DNA of 63,091 bases from Pseudomonas sp. AFG_SD02_1510_Pfu_092 (GTDB lineage Bacteria > Pseudomonadota > Gammaproteobacteria > Pseudomonadales > Pseudomonadaceae): NCBI RefSeq assembly GCF_003331055.1, contig NZ_PUQD01000029.1:1-63091 (forward strand), given 5' to 3'. The notes beneath the pieces were generated by a model. That model was not told where the DNA came from. It saw only the letters and a program-made list of their open reading frames with translations, and did no database searches. Shown here piece by piece: positions 54,660 through 62,984 of this stretch; the stretch's first letter is position 1, and each line of letters opens with the position of its first letter. The position numbers were made by a program, and so were the translations under genes.

Positions 54660-55773
54660 GGGCGCGCACCTGCGGCTGGTGGCCAAGCACGGCCTGGTAG
54701 TGCTGCAGCAGGCCGGCAACCACGTTGTCCCACGAATAGTGCTGTTCGGCATGCCGACGTGCCTGTGCCCCGAGTTTGCGCACGCCGGCTTCGAACGCTT
54801 CGTGGACTGCTGTCGCCATGGCCCGGCTATCGTTGGGCCGGCACAGGCGCCCGCACTGTTCGTTGACGATTTCGCCGAAGGCACCGGCGCGCACGGCCAC
54901 TACCGGTGTGGCGCTGGCCATCGCTTCGAGAAGGACCAGGCCGAAGGTTTCCTGATCGCCGGCATGCAGCAGCAGGTCGGCACTGGCCATCAGCCGGGCG
55001 ACTTCCGGCGCCGGGCAGAAGTGATTGATCACCGTGACGTTGGCCGGCACGTTGGCCGGCATGTTCGAACCCACCAGCAACAGATGATAGGGGCGGCCCA
55101 GGTGCTGCATGCATTCGAGCAGTACCGGCAGGTTCTTTTCCCGCGAGCCACGGCCGGCATAGATCAGCAGGCGGCTGGTGTCGGCAATGCCCAGCTCGGC
55201 ACGCAAGTGCGGGTCGCGGCGGCTGGGGTGGAAGGTGGCCAGGTCCACCCCCAGGCGTTGCACGTGCACATCCTGCACGCCCAGCCGGCGCAGTTTGTCG
55301 GCCATGACCTGGCTGGGCGCCAGGACCCGGTCGAAATTGCCGTACAGCTTGCTGACATAGGCTTCGACATTGGGCGTGAACCAGTTGCCCATGCGGTTGC
55401 TGACCAGCAGCGGCAGGTCGGAATGGTAGAAGCCGATGACCGGCACATCCAGCTTGCGCCGCGCTTCCAGCGCTGCCCAGGCGGTCAGGTAGGGGTCGCC
55501 GACTTCGATCAGGTCGGGTTTCAGCCGGCGCAGCACGTTGCACCACGGGGCCAGGCGCACCGGGAAGCGGTAGCCATTGCCGAACGGCAGTGGCGGTGCG
55601 GGCACCTGATAGATGCCATCGGCGTGCTGCGCGCTGGCGCCGGGTATCAGCAGGCTGTGGCGGACGCCCTGGATGGCGTCGAGACGGTGGTGTTTGGCAT
55701 CAAGATAGGTACGTACGCCGCCGCTGGCGGGGGCATAGAACATGGTGATGTCGGCGATGTGCACGATCAGCAT
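54652..55773 (-). CDS. GT4-family glycosyltransferase
   Basis: 373 aa, GGAGGG directly before the ATG. GT-B fold: N-terminal ADITMFYAPASGGVRTYLDA (acceptor domain, glycine-rich loop) and C-terminal LIYAGRGSREKNLPVLLECM, then LHAGDQETFGLVLLEAMASA with the E-x7-E pattern. Close in style to alpha-mannosyl/glucosyltransferases acting on lipids. First gene of a three-gene overlapping operon with a deacetylase and a flippase-like protein, a set suited to making a deacetylated glycolipid. Confidence 0.9.
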   Translation of the reverse strand: MLIVHIADITMFYAPASGGVRTYLDAKHHRLDAIQGVRHSLLIPGASAQHADGIYQVPAPPLPFGNGYRFPVRLAPWCNVLRRLKPDLIEVGDPYLTAWAALEARRKLDVPVIGFYHSDLPLLVSNRMGNWFTPNVEAYVSKLYGNFDRVLAPSQVMADKLRRLGVQDVHVQRLGVDLATFHPSRRDPHLRAELGIADTSRLLIYAGRGSREKNLPVLLECMQHLGRPYHLLLVGSNMPANVPANVTVINHFCPAPEVARLMASADLLLHAGDQETFGLVLLEAMASATPVVAVRAGAFGEIVNEQCGRLCRPNDSRAMATAVHEAFEAGVRKLGAQARRHAEQHYSWDNVVAGLLQHYQAVLGHQPQVRAHG

Positions 55774-55917
55774 CCCTCCGGGATCGTCTTCGGGTCTGTC
55801 ATCCGGCAGTAACGGGCCGGCGATGACGCGCCTTAAAGTTGACCTTTCAGAAGGATAGTTTGTTCGATCGGGGTTGGGCGGGGCGGGGAGCGGTGTGAGC
55901 GCCTTCGCGGGCTTGGA
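55774..55917. other. Short intergenic region
   Basis: 144 bp between the GT4 start and the chemoreceptor stop, both on the minus strand. Contains TTAAAGTTGACCTTTCAGAA near 55832, with AAAGTTGACCTTT a near-palindrome, a possible operator for the operon. No terminator hairpin for the chemoreceptor gene was seen. Confidence 0.35.
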
Positions 55918-57792
55918 TCAGATACGGAAGCTGCCCACCAGCTGCTTCAGGCGGCCGGCCTGCTGTTCCAGGTCGGAGCATGCACGCAGGGTGGCCTGCA
56001 GGTTTTCCACGCCTTCCTGGTTGAGCATGTTGATCTCGTTGATGTCCATGTTGATCGCCTCGACCACGGCGGTCTGCTCTTCGGTGGCGGTGGCCACCGA
56101 CTGGTTCATGCCGTCGATCTCGCCGATGCGCACGGTCACGCTGTCCAGCCGCTCACCGGCCTGGTTGGCAATCTGCATGCTGTCCTGGCTGTGGCGTTGG
56201 CTCTGGTCCATGGTCTCGACCGACTCGCGGGCACCGACCTGCAGTTCTTCGATCATGGTCTGCACCTGCTGCGCCGACTCCTGGGTGCGGTGCGCCAGGT
56301 TGCGTACTTCATCGGCGACCACGGCAAACCCGCGCCCGGCTTCACCGGCACGCGCCGCTTCGATGGCCGCGTTCAGCGCCAGCAGGTTGGTCTGCTGGGA
56401 AATGCTGGTGATCACCTCGAGGATCTGGCCGATGTTGACGGTCTTGCTGTTCAACGTCTCGATGTGCGCGCTGGAGGTGACGATCAGGTCGGACAGGCGG
56501 TTCATCGCGGCGATGTTGCGCTCTACTACCTGCTGCCCTTCTTCGGCCAGCAGGCGCGCCGAGCTGGCGTGCTGCGAAGCCTGAGCGGCGTTGCCGGCGA
56601 TTTCCTGCGCGGCGGCGCCCAGCTCATTGATGGCGGCGGCGACGCTATTGGTGCGGTTGGACTGCTCGTCGGAGTTGGTCATCGACGAGTTCGAGGCGCT
56701 GATCACTCGCAGGGCCACTTCGTTGACCTGTTCGGTTGCCGAAGACACTTCGCGGATCGAGCTGTGGATACGCTCGACGAAACGGTTGAAGGCGCTGCCC
56801 AGGATGCCGAATTCGTCGTGGTTGTGGATGCGCAGGCGCTTGGTCAGGTCGCCTTCGCCCTGGGCGATGTCTTCCATGGCGCGGGTCATGGTGTGCAGTG
56901 GCTGCATCAGCGCGCGGATCAGCAGGCCGAGCAGGGCGATGATGATCACCACCGCCACCAGCGTAGCGATCACCGCCGAGGTGCGGAACGTGCTGAGCAT
57001 CGAGAAGGCCTTGTCCTTGTCCACCGACAGGCCGATGTACCAGTTGGCCGACGGCAGGCCGGTGATCGGGGTGAAAGTCAGCAGGCGGGTCTGGCCGTCG
57101 CTCTGCACTTCGGTCAGATCACCGGTCAGTTTCGGCGTGTGCTGCGGGAACAGGTCCGACAGCGACTTCATCACCAGGTCCTTGTCCGGGTGCACCAGGA
57201 TCTTGCCCTGGTCGTTGACCAGGAAGGCGTAGCCCATGCCGCCGAAGTTCAGCGAGTTGATGATCTGCACCAGGCCGTCCAGGGCAAGGTCGCCACCGAC
57301 CACGCCGACACCGCCGGAAATCTTGTCGATGATGCCGATGACCATCTTGTTGGTGGCCATGTCGATGTACGGCTCGGTCAGGATCGCGCCGGCGGCGTTC
57401 ATGCCGTCCTTGTACCAGGGGCGGGTGCGTGGGTCGTAGCCGTCGGGCATCTTGGTGTCCGGGCGCACGCTGAAGCCGCCGTCGACCTTGCCCGCGTAGA
57501 CCGTGAGAAAACTGGAGGTCAGGGCATTCTGGCCCAGCAAGGTGTTGGTATTGGCCGGGTCCTGGGCAATGTTCTGGGCCAGGTTTTCCACCAGTTTGAT
57601 GCGGCCTTCGAACAGGTTGCGAATGTTGGTCGAAGTGGAAGTGCCCATTTCAGCCAGATAGTTCTCCAGGTCCTCGCGGATCGCATTACGCTGGAGGTAA
57701 TCGTTGTAAAGCGTGAACAGGCTGAAGGCGAGAATCACGATCAGGGAAGCGGCAAGAAGAATCTTGTGGCTGAAACGAAGGCTTTTGTTCAT
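55918..57792 (-). CDS. mcpG: Methyl-accepting chemotaxis protein with dCache ligand domain (McpG-like)
   Basis: 624 aa. TM1 at about 10-30, periplasmic dCache domain to about 275, TM2 at about 278-300, HAMP to about 352, then the signalling domain with hairpin tip [20 protein letters not shown]. The ligand pocket has [20 protein letters not shown], then PYIDMATNK and later GGDLAL, fitting the amino-acid dCache motif (R, WY, Y, D). P. putida McpG (PP_1371) senses gamma-aminobutyrate, and its neighbours match as I recall. No C-terminal CheR-binding pentapeptide. Confidence 0.85.
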   Translation of the reverse strand: MNKSLRFSHKILLAASLIVILAFSLFTLYNDYLQRNAIREDLENYLAEMGTSTSTNIRNLFEGRIKLVENLAQNIAQDPANTNTLLGQNALTSSFLTVYAGKVDGGFSVRPDTKMPDGYDPRTRPWYKDGMNAAGAILTEPYIDMATNKMVIGIIDKISGGVGVVGGDLALDGLVQIINSLNFGGMGYAFLVNDQGKILVHPDKDLVMKSLSDLFPQHTPKLTGDLTEVQSDGQTRLLTFTPITGLPSANWYIGLSVDKDKAFSMLSTFRTSAVIATLVAVVIIIALLGLLIRALMQPLHTMTRAMEDIAQGEGDLTKRLRIHNHDEFGILGSAFNRFVERIHSSIREVSSATEQVNEVALRVISASNSSMTNSDEQSNRTNSVAAAINELGAAAQEIAGNAAQASQHASSARLLAEEGQQVVERNIAAMNRLSDLIVTSSAHIETLNSKTVNIGQILEVITSISQQTNLLALNAAIEAARAGEAGRGFAVVADEVRNLAHRTQESAQQVQTMIEELQVGARESVETMDQSQRHSQDSMQIANQAGERLDSVTVRIGEIDGMNQSVATATEEQTAVVEAINMDINEINMLNQEGVENLQATLRACSDLEQQAGRLKQLVGSFRI

Positions 57793-57961
57793 GGCGTAAT
57801 CGGTTCCGCTAAGGTGTTATATCAGGCGTTTGCACGCGTAGCGTCGCAAAGCAGTGCAACATCCCGAAAAGTCCCTTTTCGGTTGTCCCTCTCTATTAAG
57901 GCGAATATCACCCACAGCTATCGGCCGAATTCAGCTAAAGCTTGAGCAGAGGATTAAAGAG

Positions 57962-59437
57962 ATGTCGGAATTTTCGACAATCGTTGTAGGCGCAGGCCCC
58001 GATGGTCAGCCAGTCGGGCAAGCGATGAAGTTGGCCAACCGCCATGGCCTGGTAGCGGGCGCGACGGGTACTGGCAAGACCGTCACCCTGCAGCATCTGG
58101 CGGAGGCGTTCAGTAACGCCGGGGTGGCGGTGTTCGCCGCCGATGTCAAAGGCGACCTGTGCGGCCTGGGCGCTGCCGCTGTGCCGCAGGGCAAGGTGGC
58201 CGAGCGCATTGCCGGCATGCCCTGGCTGGGGCACAGGCCCCAGGCTTACCCGCTGAGCCTGTGGGACATCGCCGGGCAGTCCGGCCACCCGCTGCGCACC
58301 ACCCTCAGCGAAATGGGGCCGCTGTTGCTGGGCAACCTGCTGGAGCTGAGCGACAGCCAGCAGGCGGCGCTGTACGCCGCATTCAAGGTGGCCGACCGTG
58401 AAGGCCTGCTGCTGCTCGACCTCAAGGACCTCAAGGCGCTGCTCGCACACCTGAAGGACAACCCGCAGTTGCTCGGCGAAGACAGCGCGCTGATGACCAC
58501 GGCCTCCACCCAGGCGTTGTTGCGCCGCCTGGCAACCCTGGAGCAACAGGGCGCCGAGGCACTGTTCGGTGAGCCTGCATTGCAGCTCGAGGACTTGCTG
58601 CGGCCCGACCCGGATGGCCGTGGGCGTATCCATCTGCTGGATGCCAGCCGCCTGGTGCATGAAGCGCCCAAGGTCTATGCGACCTTCCTGTTGTGGCTGC
58701 TGGCCGAGTTGTTCGAGCAGCTGCCCGAGCGTGGCGATGCCGACAAGCCGGTGCTGGCATTGTTCTTCGATGAGGCGCACCTGCTGTTCAACGATACCCC
58801 CAAGGCGTTGCAGGACCGCCTGGAGCAGGTGGTGCGGCTGATTCGCTCGAAGGGCGTGGGGGTGTACTTCGTCACCCAGTCGCCGGGCGACTTGCCGGAT
58901 GCGGTGCTGGCCCAGCTGGGCCTGCGCATCCAGCATGGCCTGCGGGCGTTCACCGCCAAGGAGCAGAAGTCGCTGCGCGCGGTGGCCGATGGCTTCCGTC
59001 CCAACCCGGCGTTCGACACCCTCACGGTGCTGACCGAGCTGGGGATTGGTGAGGCACTGGTGGGGACGCTGGAAGAAAAAGGCACGCCGGCAATGGTGCA
59101 GCGGGTACTGATTGCCCCGCCGCAGTCACGTATCGGGCCATTGAGCGCGGCTGAGCGCAGCGCGCTGATTACCGGTTCGCCGTTGGCCGGGCGTTACGAC
59201 AAGCCGGTGGACCGTGAGTCGGCCTATGAAATGCTGACCCGACGCAAGGGCGAACCGGTCGAGCCGGTCCCGCAGCCGAAGGCGGACGAGGACAGCTTTG
59301 CCGACAAGGCAGGGGAGTTTTTGCAGAGTGCGGCGGGGCAGGCGATCAAGTCGGCGGTGCGTCAGGCAGCCAACCAGTTGGGGCGGCAGTTGGTGCGTGG
59401 GTTGATGGGGTCATTGTTGGGAGGCAAGAAAAGGTAG
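57962..59437 (+). CDS. HerA/FtsK-like ATPase, DUF853 type
   Basis: 491 aa. Walker A GATGTGKT (33-40), Walker B VLALFFDEAHLLF near residue 265 and an arginine/sensor region VGVYFVTQSPGDLPDAVLAQ, then GLRIQHGLRAFTAKEQKSLR, the HerA C-terminal helicase signature. The C-terminus (QAIKSAVRQAANQLGRQLVR) is a basic amphipathic helix. DUF853 proteins are hexameric-motor relatives of unknown role; this one has no NurA nuclease or other defence gene beside it. It is plausible as a stand-alone DNA- or protein-translocating motor. Confidence 0.88.
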   Translation: MSEFSTIVVGAGPDGQPVGQAMKLANRHGLVAGATGTGKTVTLQHLAEAFSNAGVAVFAADVKGDLCGLGAAAVPQGKVAERIAGMPWLGHRPQAYPLSLWDIAGQSGHPLRTTLSEMGPLLLGNLLELSDSQQAALYAAFKVADREGLLLLDLKDLKALLAHLKDNPQLLGEDSALMTTASTQALLRRLATLEQQGAEALFGEPALQLEDLLRPDPDGRGRIHLLDASRLVHEAPKVYATFLLWLLAELFEQLPERGDADKPVLALFFDEAHLLFNDTPKALQDRLEQVVRLIRSKGVGVYFVTQSPGDLPDAVLAQLGLRIQHGLRAFTAKEQKSLRAVADGFRPNPAFDTLTVLTELGIGEALVGTLEEKGTPAMVQRVLIAPPQSRIGPLSAAERSALITGSPLAGRYDKPVDRESAYEMLTRRKGEPVEPVPQPKADEDSFADKAGEFLQSAAGQAIKSAVRQAANQLGRQLVRGLMGSLLGGKKR

Positions 59438-59445
59438 TTTGCCTG

Positions 59446-59548
59446 TGCCGGCCTCTTCGCGGGTAAACCCGCTCCCACAGGGATATCACAAGCCTGAGGC
59501 CTGTGTTGTACCTGTGGGAGCGGGTTTACCCGCGAAGGGGGCGGTGCA
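59446..59548. repeat. REP pair, GCGGGTTTACCCGC type
   Basis: Inverted units (TTCGCGGGTAAACCCGCTCC and GGGAGCGGGTTTACCCGCGA) are separated by about 34 bases between the convergent ATPase and pitA genes. Confidence 0.85.
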
Positions 59549-59564
59549 GGAAAAACACCCATGA

Positions 59565-59590
59565 AAAAGGCGCCTGCGAGGGCGCCTTCT
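59565..59590 (-). terminator. pitA intrinsic terminator
   Basis: 8-bp stem AAGGCGCC / GGCGCCTT with loop TGCGAG. On the minus strand the stem is followed by a run of T, and it lies 17 bases after the pitA stop codon. Confidence 0.88.
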
Positions 59591-59606
59591 TCTATTGCGG
59601 TGTCAC

Positions 59607-61079
59607 TCAGCCAATGGCTTTCGACGCCAGCCAGAACAGGCCGGCCGCCAGGCTCATCGAGGCCGGCAGGGTCAGTACCCAGGCCAGCAGGATGGTCTTC
59701 ACCGTGCCACCTTGCAGGCCGCTCTTGTTGGCGACCATGGTACCGGCCACGCCGGACGACAGCACGTGGGTGGTCGATACCGGCAGGGCGAACACGTTGG
59801 CCATGCCGATGGCGCAGGCTGCGGTAATCTGCGCCGACATGCCCTGGGCATAGGTCATGCCCTGTTTGCCGATCTTCTCGCCAACCGTCAGCACCACGCG
59901 CTTCCAGCCGACCATGGTGCCCAGGCCCAGGGCCAGGGCGACGGCCACGATCACCCAGAACGGGGCGTATTCGGTAGTGGCGGTCAGGTCTTTGCGCAGT
60001 TTTTCCAGGTCGGCCTTTTCACGGGCTTCCAGGCCGGGCAGTTTGCCGACTTTCTTCGCCGTGTCGTCCAGGCACAGCAGGTAGCGGCGTACTTCGACGC
60101 GCTTTTCCGCATCCAGGCTGTGGTAGTCGGTCACGCCCTGCAGCGACGACTGCAAGGCGGCAATGGTCGGCTCGGTCTGCTGCGGGTTGCAGCTGAACTT
60201 CTCCGGCAGGTCGCTGGACTTGGCCTTGCCCAGCGCCAGGAACTCGCCCAGGGTGGCGGCGTTGCGCTGGTAGAACTGGCTCATGTGCAAGGTGGCGTCG
60301 CGGGTACGCTCGATCTGGTAGGTGGTGCTGTTCAGGTCGAGGACGAACTTGGCCGGGACGATACCGATCAGCACCAGCATGATCAGGCCAATGCCTTTCT
60401 GGCCGTCATTGGAGCCGTGCACGAAGCTCACGCCCATGGCCGAAACCACCAGTACCAGGCGGTTCCAGAACGGCGGGTGCTTCTTGTCGTCGAGCTTGCG
60501 GCGCTGTTCGGGGGTCTTGTGCATCTTCGACAGCGGGCGCCACCACTTCAGGCCAATCAGCACCAGCGCTGCGACGGCGAAGCCGGCCATGGGCGAGACC
60601 ACCAGCGACATGGCGATGTCGATCGCCTTCTGCCAGTTGACGCCTTCCCCCAGCGGGATGTCGTTGATCAGGGCATTGGCCAGGCCGACGCCGAGAATGG
60701 AGCCGATCAGCGTGTGCGAGCTGGAGGCGGGGATGCCGAAGTACCAGGTACCCAGGTTCCAGGCGATGGCCGCGGCCAGCAGCGAGAAGACCATGGCCAG
60801 GCCGTGTCCGGTGTTCACATTGATCAGCAGCTCTACCGGCAGCAGGTGGACGATGGCGTAGGCCACCCCCACACCGCCGAGCAGAACGCCAAGGAAGTTG
60901 AACACGCCGGAGAAGAACACGGCGAGGTGCGGCGGCATGGCTTTGGTATAGATGACGGTGGCTACCGCGTTGGCGGTGTCATGAAAGCCATTGATGAACT
61001 CGAAGGCGAGCACGAAGGTCAAGGCGAGCAGCAGGCTCACCAATACCCAGGCATCCAGTCCGCTGAATAAATCGATCAT
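59607..61079 (-). CDS. pitA: Low-affinity inorganic phosphate transporter
   Basis: 490 aa from ATG 61079 (MIDLFSGLDAWVLVSLLLAL); an upstream ATG at 61142 is possible but would add an implausible leader. PHO4/PiT family: duplicated signature FEFINGFHDTANAVATVIYT near the N-terminus and SFVHGSNDGQKGIGLIMLVL near residue 225, with GIPASSSHTLIGSILG and ALPVSTTHVLSSGVAGTM, about 10-12 membrane helices. It takes up phosphate as metal complex with protons. No recognisable pho box upstream, as expected for a constitutive Pit. Confidence 0.95.
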   Translation of the reverse strand: MIDLFSGLDAWVLVSLLLALTFVLAFEFINGFHDTANAVATVIYTKAMPPHLAVFFSGVFNFLGVLLGGVGVAYAIVHLLPVELLINVNTGHGLAMVFSLLAAAIAWNLGTWYFGIPASSSHTLIGSILGVGLANALINDIPLGEGVNWQKAIDIAMSLVVSPMAGFAVAALVLIGLKWWRPLSKMHKTPEQRRKLDDKKHPPFWNRLVLVVSAMGVSFVHGSNDGQKGIGLIMLVLIGIVPAKFVLDLNSTTYQIERTRDATLHMSQFYQRNAATLGEFLALGKAKSSDLPEKFSCNPQQTEPTIAALQSSLQGVTDYHSLDAEKRVEVRRYLLCLDDTAKKVGKLPGLEAREKADLEKLRKDLTATTEYAPFWVIVAVALALGLGTMVGWKRVVLTVGEKIGKQGMTYAQGMSAQITAACAIGMANVFALPVSTTHVLSSGVAGTMVANKSGLQGGTVKTILLAWVLTLPASMSLAAGLFWLASKAIG

Positions 61080-61390
61080 GAAGGTTGTCTGGCGGTCATA
61101 GGGGGGCGCGATTATGCCAGAAAACCTCGGCAATCGATGCATCTGCTACAGACCGATGGCACCTTTCCTGGCGCAAGCGGGCTGGGCATGACGAAGCGCT
61201 TGGGTAGCAAACTGCCCGCTAAAAAGCGCGAACACCGACGTAAACCGGGTAAAATTCGGTGAAAAATCCGACTCGCCAGTTTTCAAACAGATGTATGAAA
61301 TTTGTGTAATTCCATTTCATCATCGGCCTGGCAGTAAAGATCGACCACGCCCGGGCTGGCCGGGCGACGACGCGCTGGCGTGGCCCCGGG
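61080..61390. other. Intergenic region between pitA and the 66-aa gene
   Basis: 311 bp without a credible gene. It is relatively AT-rich near 61240-61320 and should hold the pitA promoter. CGCCCGG and CCGGGCG at 61349-61367 form a hairpin after the 66-aa gene stop, but no T-tract follows. Confidence 0.5.
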
Positions 61391-61591
61391 TCAGGGATTG
61401 TCGCTGCGCAGTTCCTTTTCAATGCGTTCCAGTTCCTGGCTGAAGGCCTGGTCGCGCACGCTGGCACGCTTGCGCCAAGGTTTGCGTTCCGGATCCGGTT
61501 GGGCGGCATAAGTGGTGACTTCGCCACCGTAAACATCCTTGTAACGTTCAGCCTGGCGCTCGAGTTCCGCGCGCAGTTCATCTTTCGTCAC
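61391..61591 (-). CDS. Small conserved hypothetical protein
   Basis: 66 aa from GTG 61591 (MTKDELRAELERQAERYKDV). Charged, mostly helical, no membrane segment: an N-terminal helix, then YGGEVTTYAAQPDPERKPWR and a C-terminal helix QELERIEKELRS. The frame continues upstream to 61744 but those residues look random. A TATAAT hexamer on the minus strand at 61716-61721 could be its promoter. Conserved beside pcaR in P. putida from memory; function unknown. Confidence 0.7.
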   Translation of the reverse strand: MTKDELRAELERQAERYKDVYGGEVTTYAAQPDPERKPWRKRASVRDQAFSQELERIEKELRSDNP

Positions 61592-61889
61592 AGTAGTACC
61601 TGAATAAGTTTGGTGACCGTTGTTATGCGTTGTGCAACGCACACGCCTTGCTGGCCGCAACGGCTCTATACAGCGAAGGGTTCCGTTAACAGCATCGTCG
61701 GGGCCTGCGGAATCGATTATAGCAATCGATATTTCGCCGAACATGCTTATTTACCCAACCCTGACATCAGTTGATGCAAGTTGGGAGGCGTCCGACATCA
61801 GACTGGCGCTTTCGTACAAGTTCGAGAGGCAATACGGATAAAAGTTCGCTGCGGTGCAGTAGCGCGAGCGTTGGATGAACCTGTAATGA

Positions 61890-61977
61890 AAAACGGCCTC
61901 GCCAAAAGGCGAGGCCGTTGCCTGGGACTTCTACGGTGGGTACCTGACCAGTCTCTCCAAAGAAGCCACAAGTGGCA
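61890..61977 (-). ncRNA. Candidate small RNA divergent from pcaR
   Basis: A perfect 12-bp stem (AACGGCCTCGCC / GGCGAGGCCGTT, loop of four, 61892-61919) is followed by T only on the minus strand, so it terminates a minus-strand transcript. The nearest source is a possible promoter at 62006-62011 (TTGACC) and 61985-61990 (TATACC), spacing 15, in the pcaR promoter region. This gives an RNA of about 88 nt with a second small hairpin (GCCAC TT GTGGC) near its 5' end and no open frame. Expression is unproven and the spacing is suboptimal. Confidence 0.4.
61892..61919 (-). terminator. Strong minus-strand terminator
   Basis: 12-bp perfect stem, 4-base loop, with five T residues after the stem on the minus strand (AAAAA at 61889-61893 on plus) and no T-tract on the plus strand. 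No annotated minus-strand gene ends here. Confidence 0.8.
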
Positions 61978-62011
61978 GGGGAAAGGTATAAGCAAACGTG
62001 TCAGCGGTCAA

Positions 62012-62045
62012 TTGCGATTATCGGCCGTTTGTTCGATAATCGCAC
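62012..62045 (+). promoter_or_regulatory. pcaR promoter with PcaR operator
   Basis: Sigma-70-like promoter: TTGCGA at 62012-62017, 17-bp spacer, GATAAT at 62035-62040. The 15-mer at 62031-62045, GTTCGATAATCGCAC, is the PcaR recognition sequence as I recall from P. putida work, and it covers the -10. An inverted partial copy (TGCGATTATCGG) at 62013-62024 covers the -35. Both placements suit autorepression by PcaR. Confidence 0.75.
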
Positions 62046-62073
62046 GAGTGGGCGTTTTTTTTTGAGGTATGCG

Positions 62074-62964
62074 ATGAGCGACGAAACCCAGGCCAACGAT
62101 TCCGTCAATCCAGAGCCGGCCAACCCCGAGGCGGCGCGATCTGCTTCGGCAGCGCTGGCGCCACCGATCGTGGCGTCCCCGGCCAAGCGTATCCAGGCCT
62201 TTACCGGCGACCCGGACTTCATGACCTCGCTGGCGCGAGGGCTGGCGGTGATCCAGGCCTTCCAGGAGCGCAAGCGCCACCTGACCATCGCCCAGATCAG
62301 CCACCGCACCGAAATCCCCCGGGCAGCAGTGCGCCGTTGCCTGCATACGCTGATGAAACTGGGGTACGCCACCACCGACGGGCGCACCTATTCGCTATTG
62401 CCCAAAGTACTGACGCTGGGGCATGCGTACCTGTCGTCGACGCCGCTGGCAATTTCTGCCCAGCCTTACCTGGACCGCATCAGCGACCAGCTGCACGAGG
62501 CGGCCAACATGGCCACGCTCGAAGGTGACGACATTCTCTATATAGCGCGCTCGGCCACCGTGGAGCGGCTGATCTCGGTCGACCTGTCGGTGGGTGGGCG
62601 CCTGCCGGCCTATTGCACATCGATGGGGCGCATTCTGCTGGCGGCCATGGATGACACCAGCCTGCGCGAATACCTGGACCGTGCCGACCTGAAGGCGCGC
62701 ACCAGCCGGACCCTGCATGACCCCGAGTCGCTGTTCGCCTGTATCCAGCAAGTACGCGCGCAAGGCTGGTGCGTGGTGGACCAGGAGCTGGAACAGGGGC
62801 TGCGCTCGATTGCGGTGCCGGTGTATGACGCATCCGGGCAGGTGCTGGCGGCGTTGAATGTGAGCACCCATGTCGGGCGGGTGACACGCAGCGAGCTGGA
62901 GCAGCGGTTCTTGCCAATACTGTTGGCCGCCAGCCGCGACCTTTGCCATCAGTTATTTGGCTGA
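62074..62964 (+). CDS. pcaR: IclR-family regulator of the beta-ketoadipate pathway, PcaR
   Basis: 296 aa. A disordered N-terminus of about 45 residues precedes the winged helix domain (FMTSLARGLAVIQAFQERKR, then QISHRTEIPRAAVRRCLHTL); the IclR effector domain runs from about residue 125 to the end with GRLPAYCTSMGRILLAAM. PcaR activates pca genes for protocatechuate breakdown when beta-ketoadipate is present and represses its own gene. TGAGGTATGCG precedes the ATG. The pca genes expected downstream fall beyond the clean sequence. Confidence 0.94.
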   Translation: MSDETQANDSVNPEPANPEAARSASAALAPPIVASPAKRIQAFTGDPDFMTSLARGLAVIQAFQERKRHLTIAQISHRTEIPRAAVRRCLHTLMKLGYATTDGRTYSLLPKVLTLGHAYLSSTPLAISAQPYLDRISDQLHEAANMATLEGDDILYIARSATVERLISVDLSVGGRLPAYCTSMGRILLAAMDDTSLREYLDRADLKARTSRTLHDPESLFACIQQVRAQGWCVVDQELEQGLRSIAVPVYDASGQVLAALNVSTHVGRVTRSELEQRFLPILLAASRDLCHQLFG

Positions 62965-62984
62965 GCCCGCTGGGGGCCGCGTTT

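Noticed and set aside
57962..59437. HerA-type phage-defence system
   Set aside because: The ATPase stands alone between a chemoreceptor and a phosphate transporter, with no nuclease, Sir2 or other effector partner.
59595..61070. 491-codon plus-strand frame over pitA
   Set aside because: Antisense shadow; translation is Q/H/G-rich and lacks membrane or enzymatic patterns.
61349..61367. GC-rich hairpin as terminator of the 66-aa gene
   Set aside because: No T-tract on either strand; kept only as a note in the intergenic entry.
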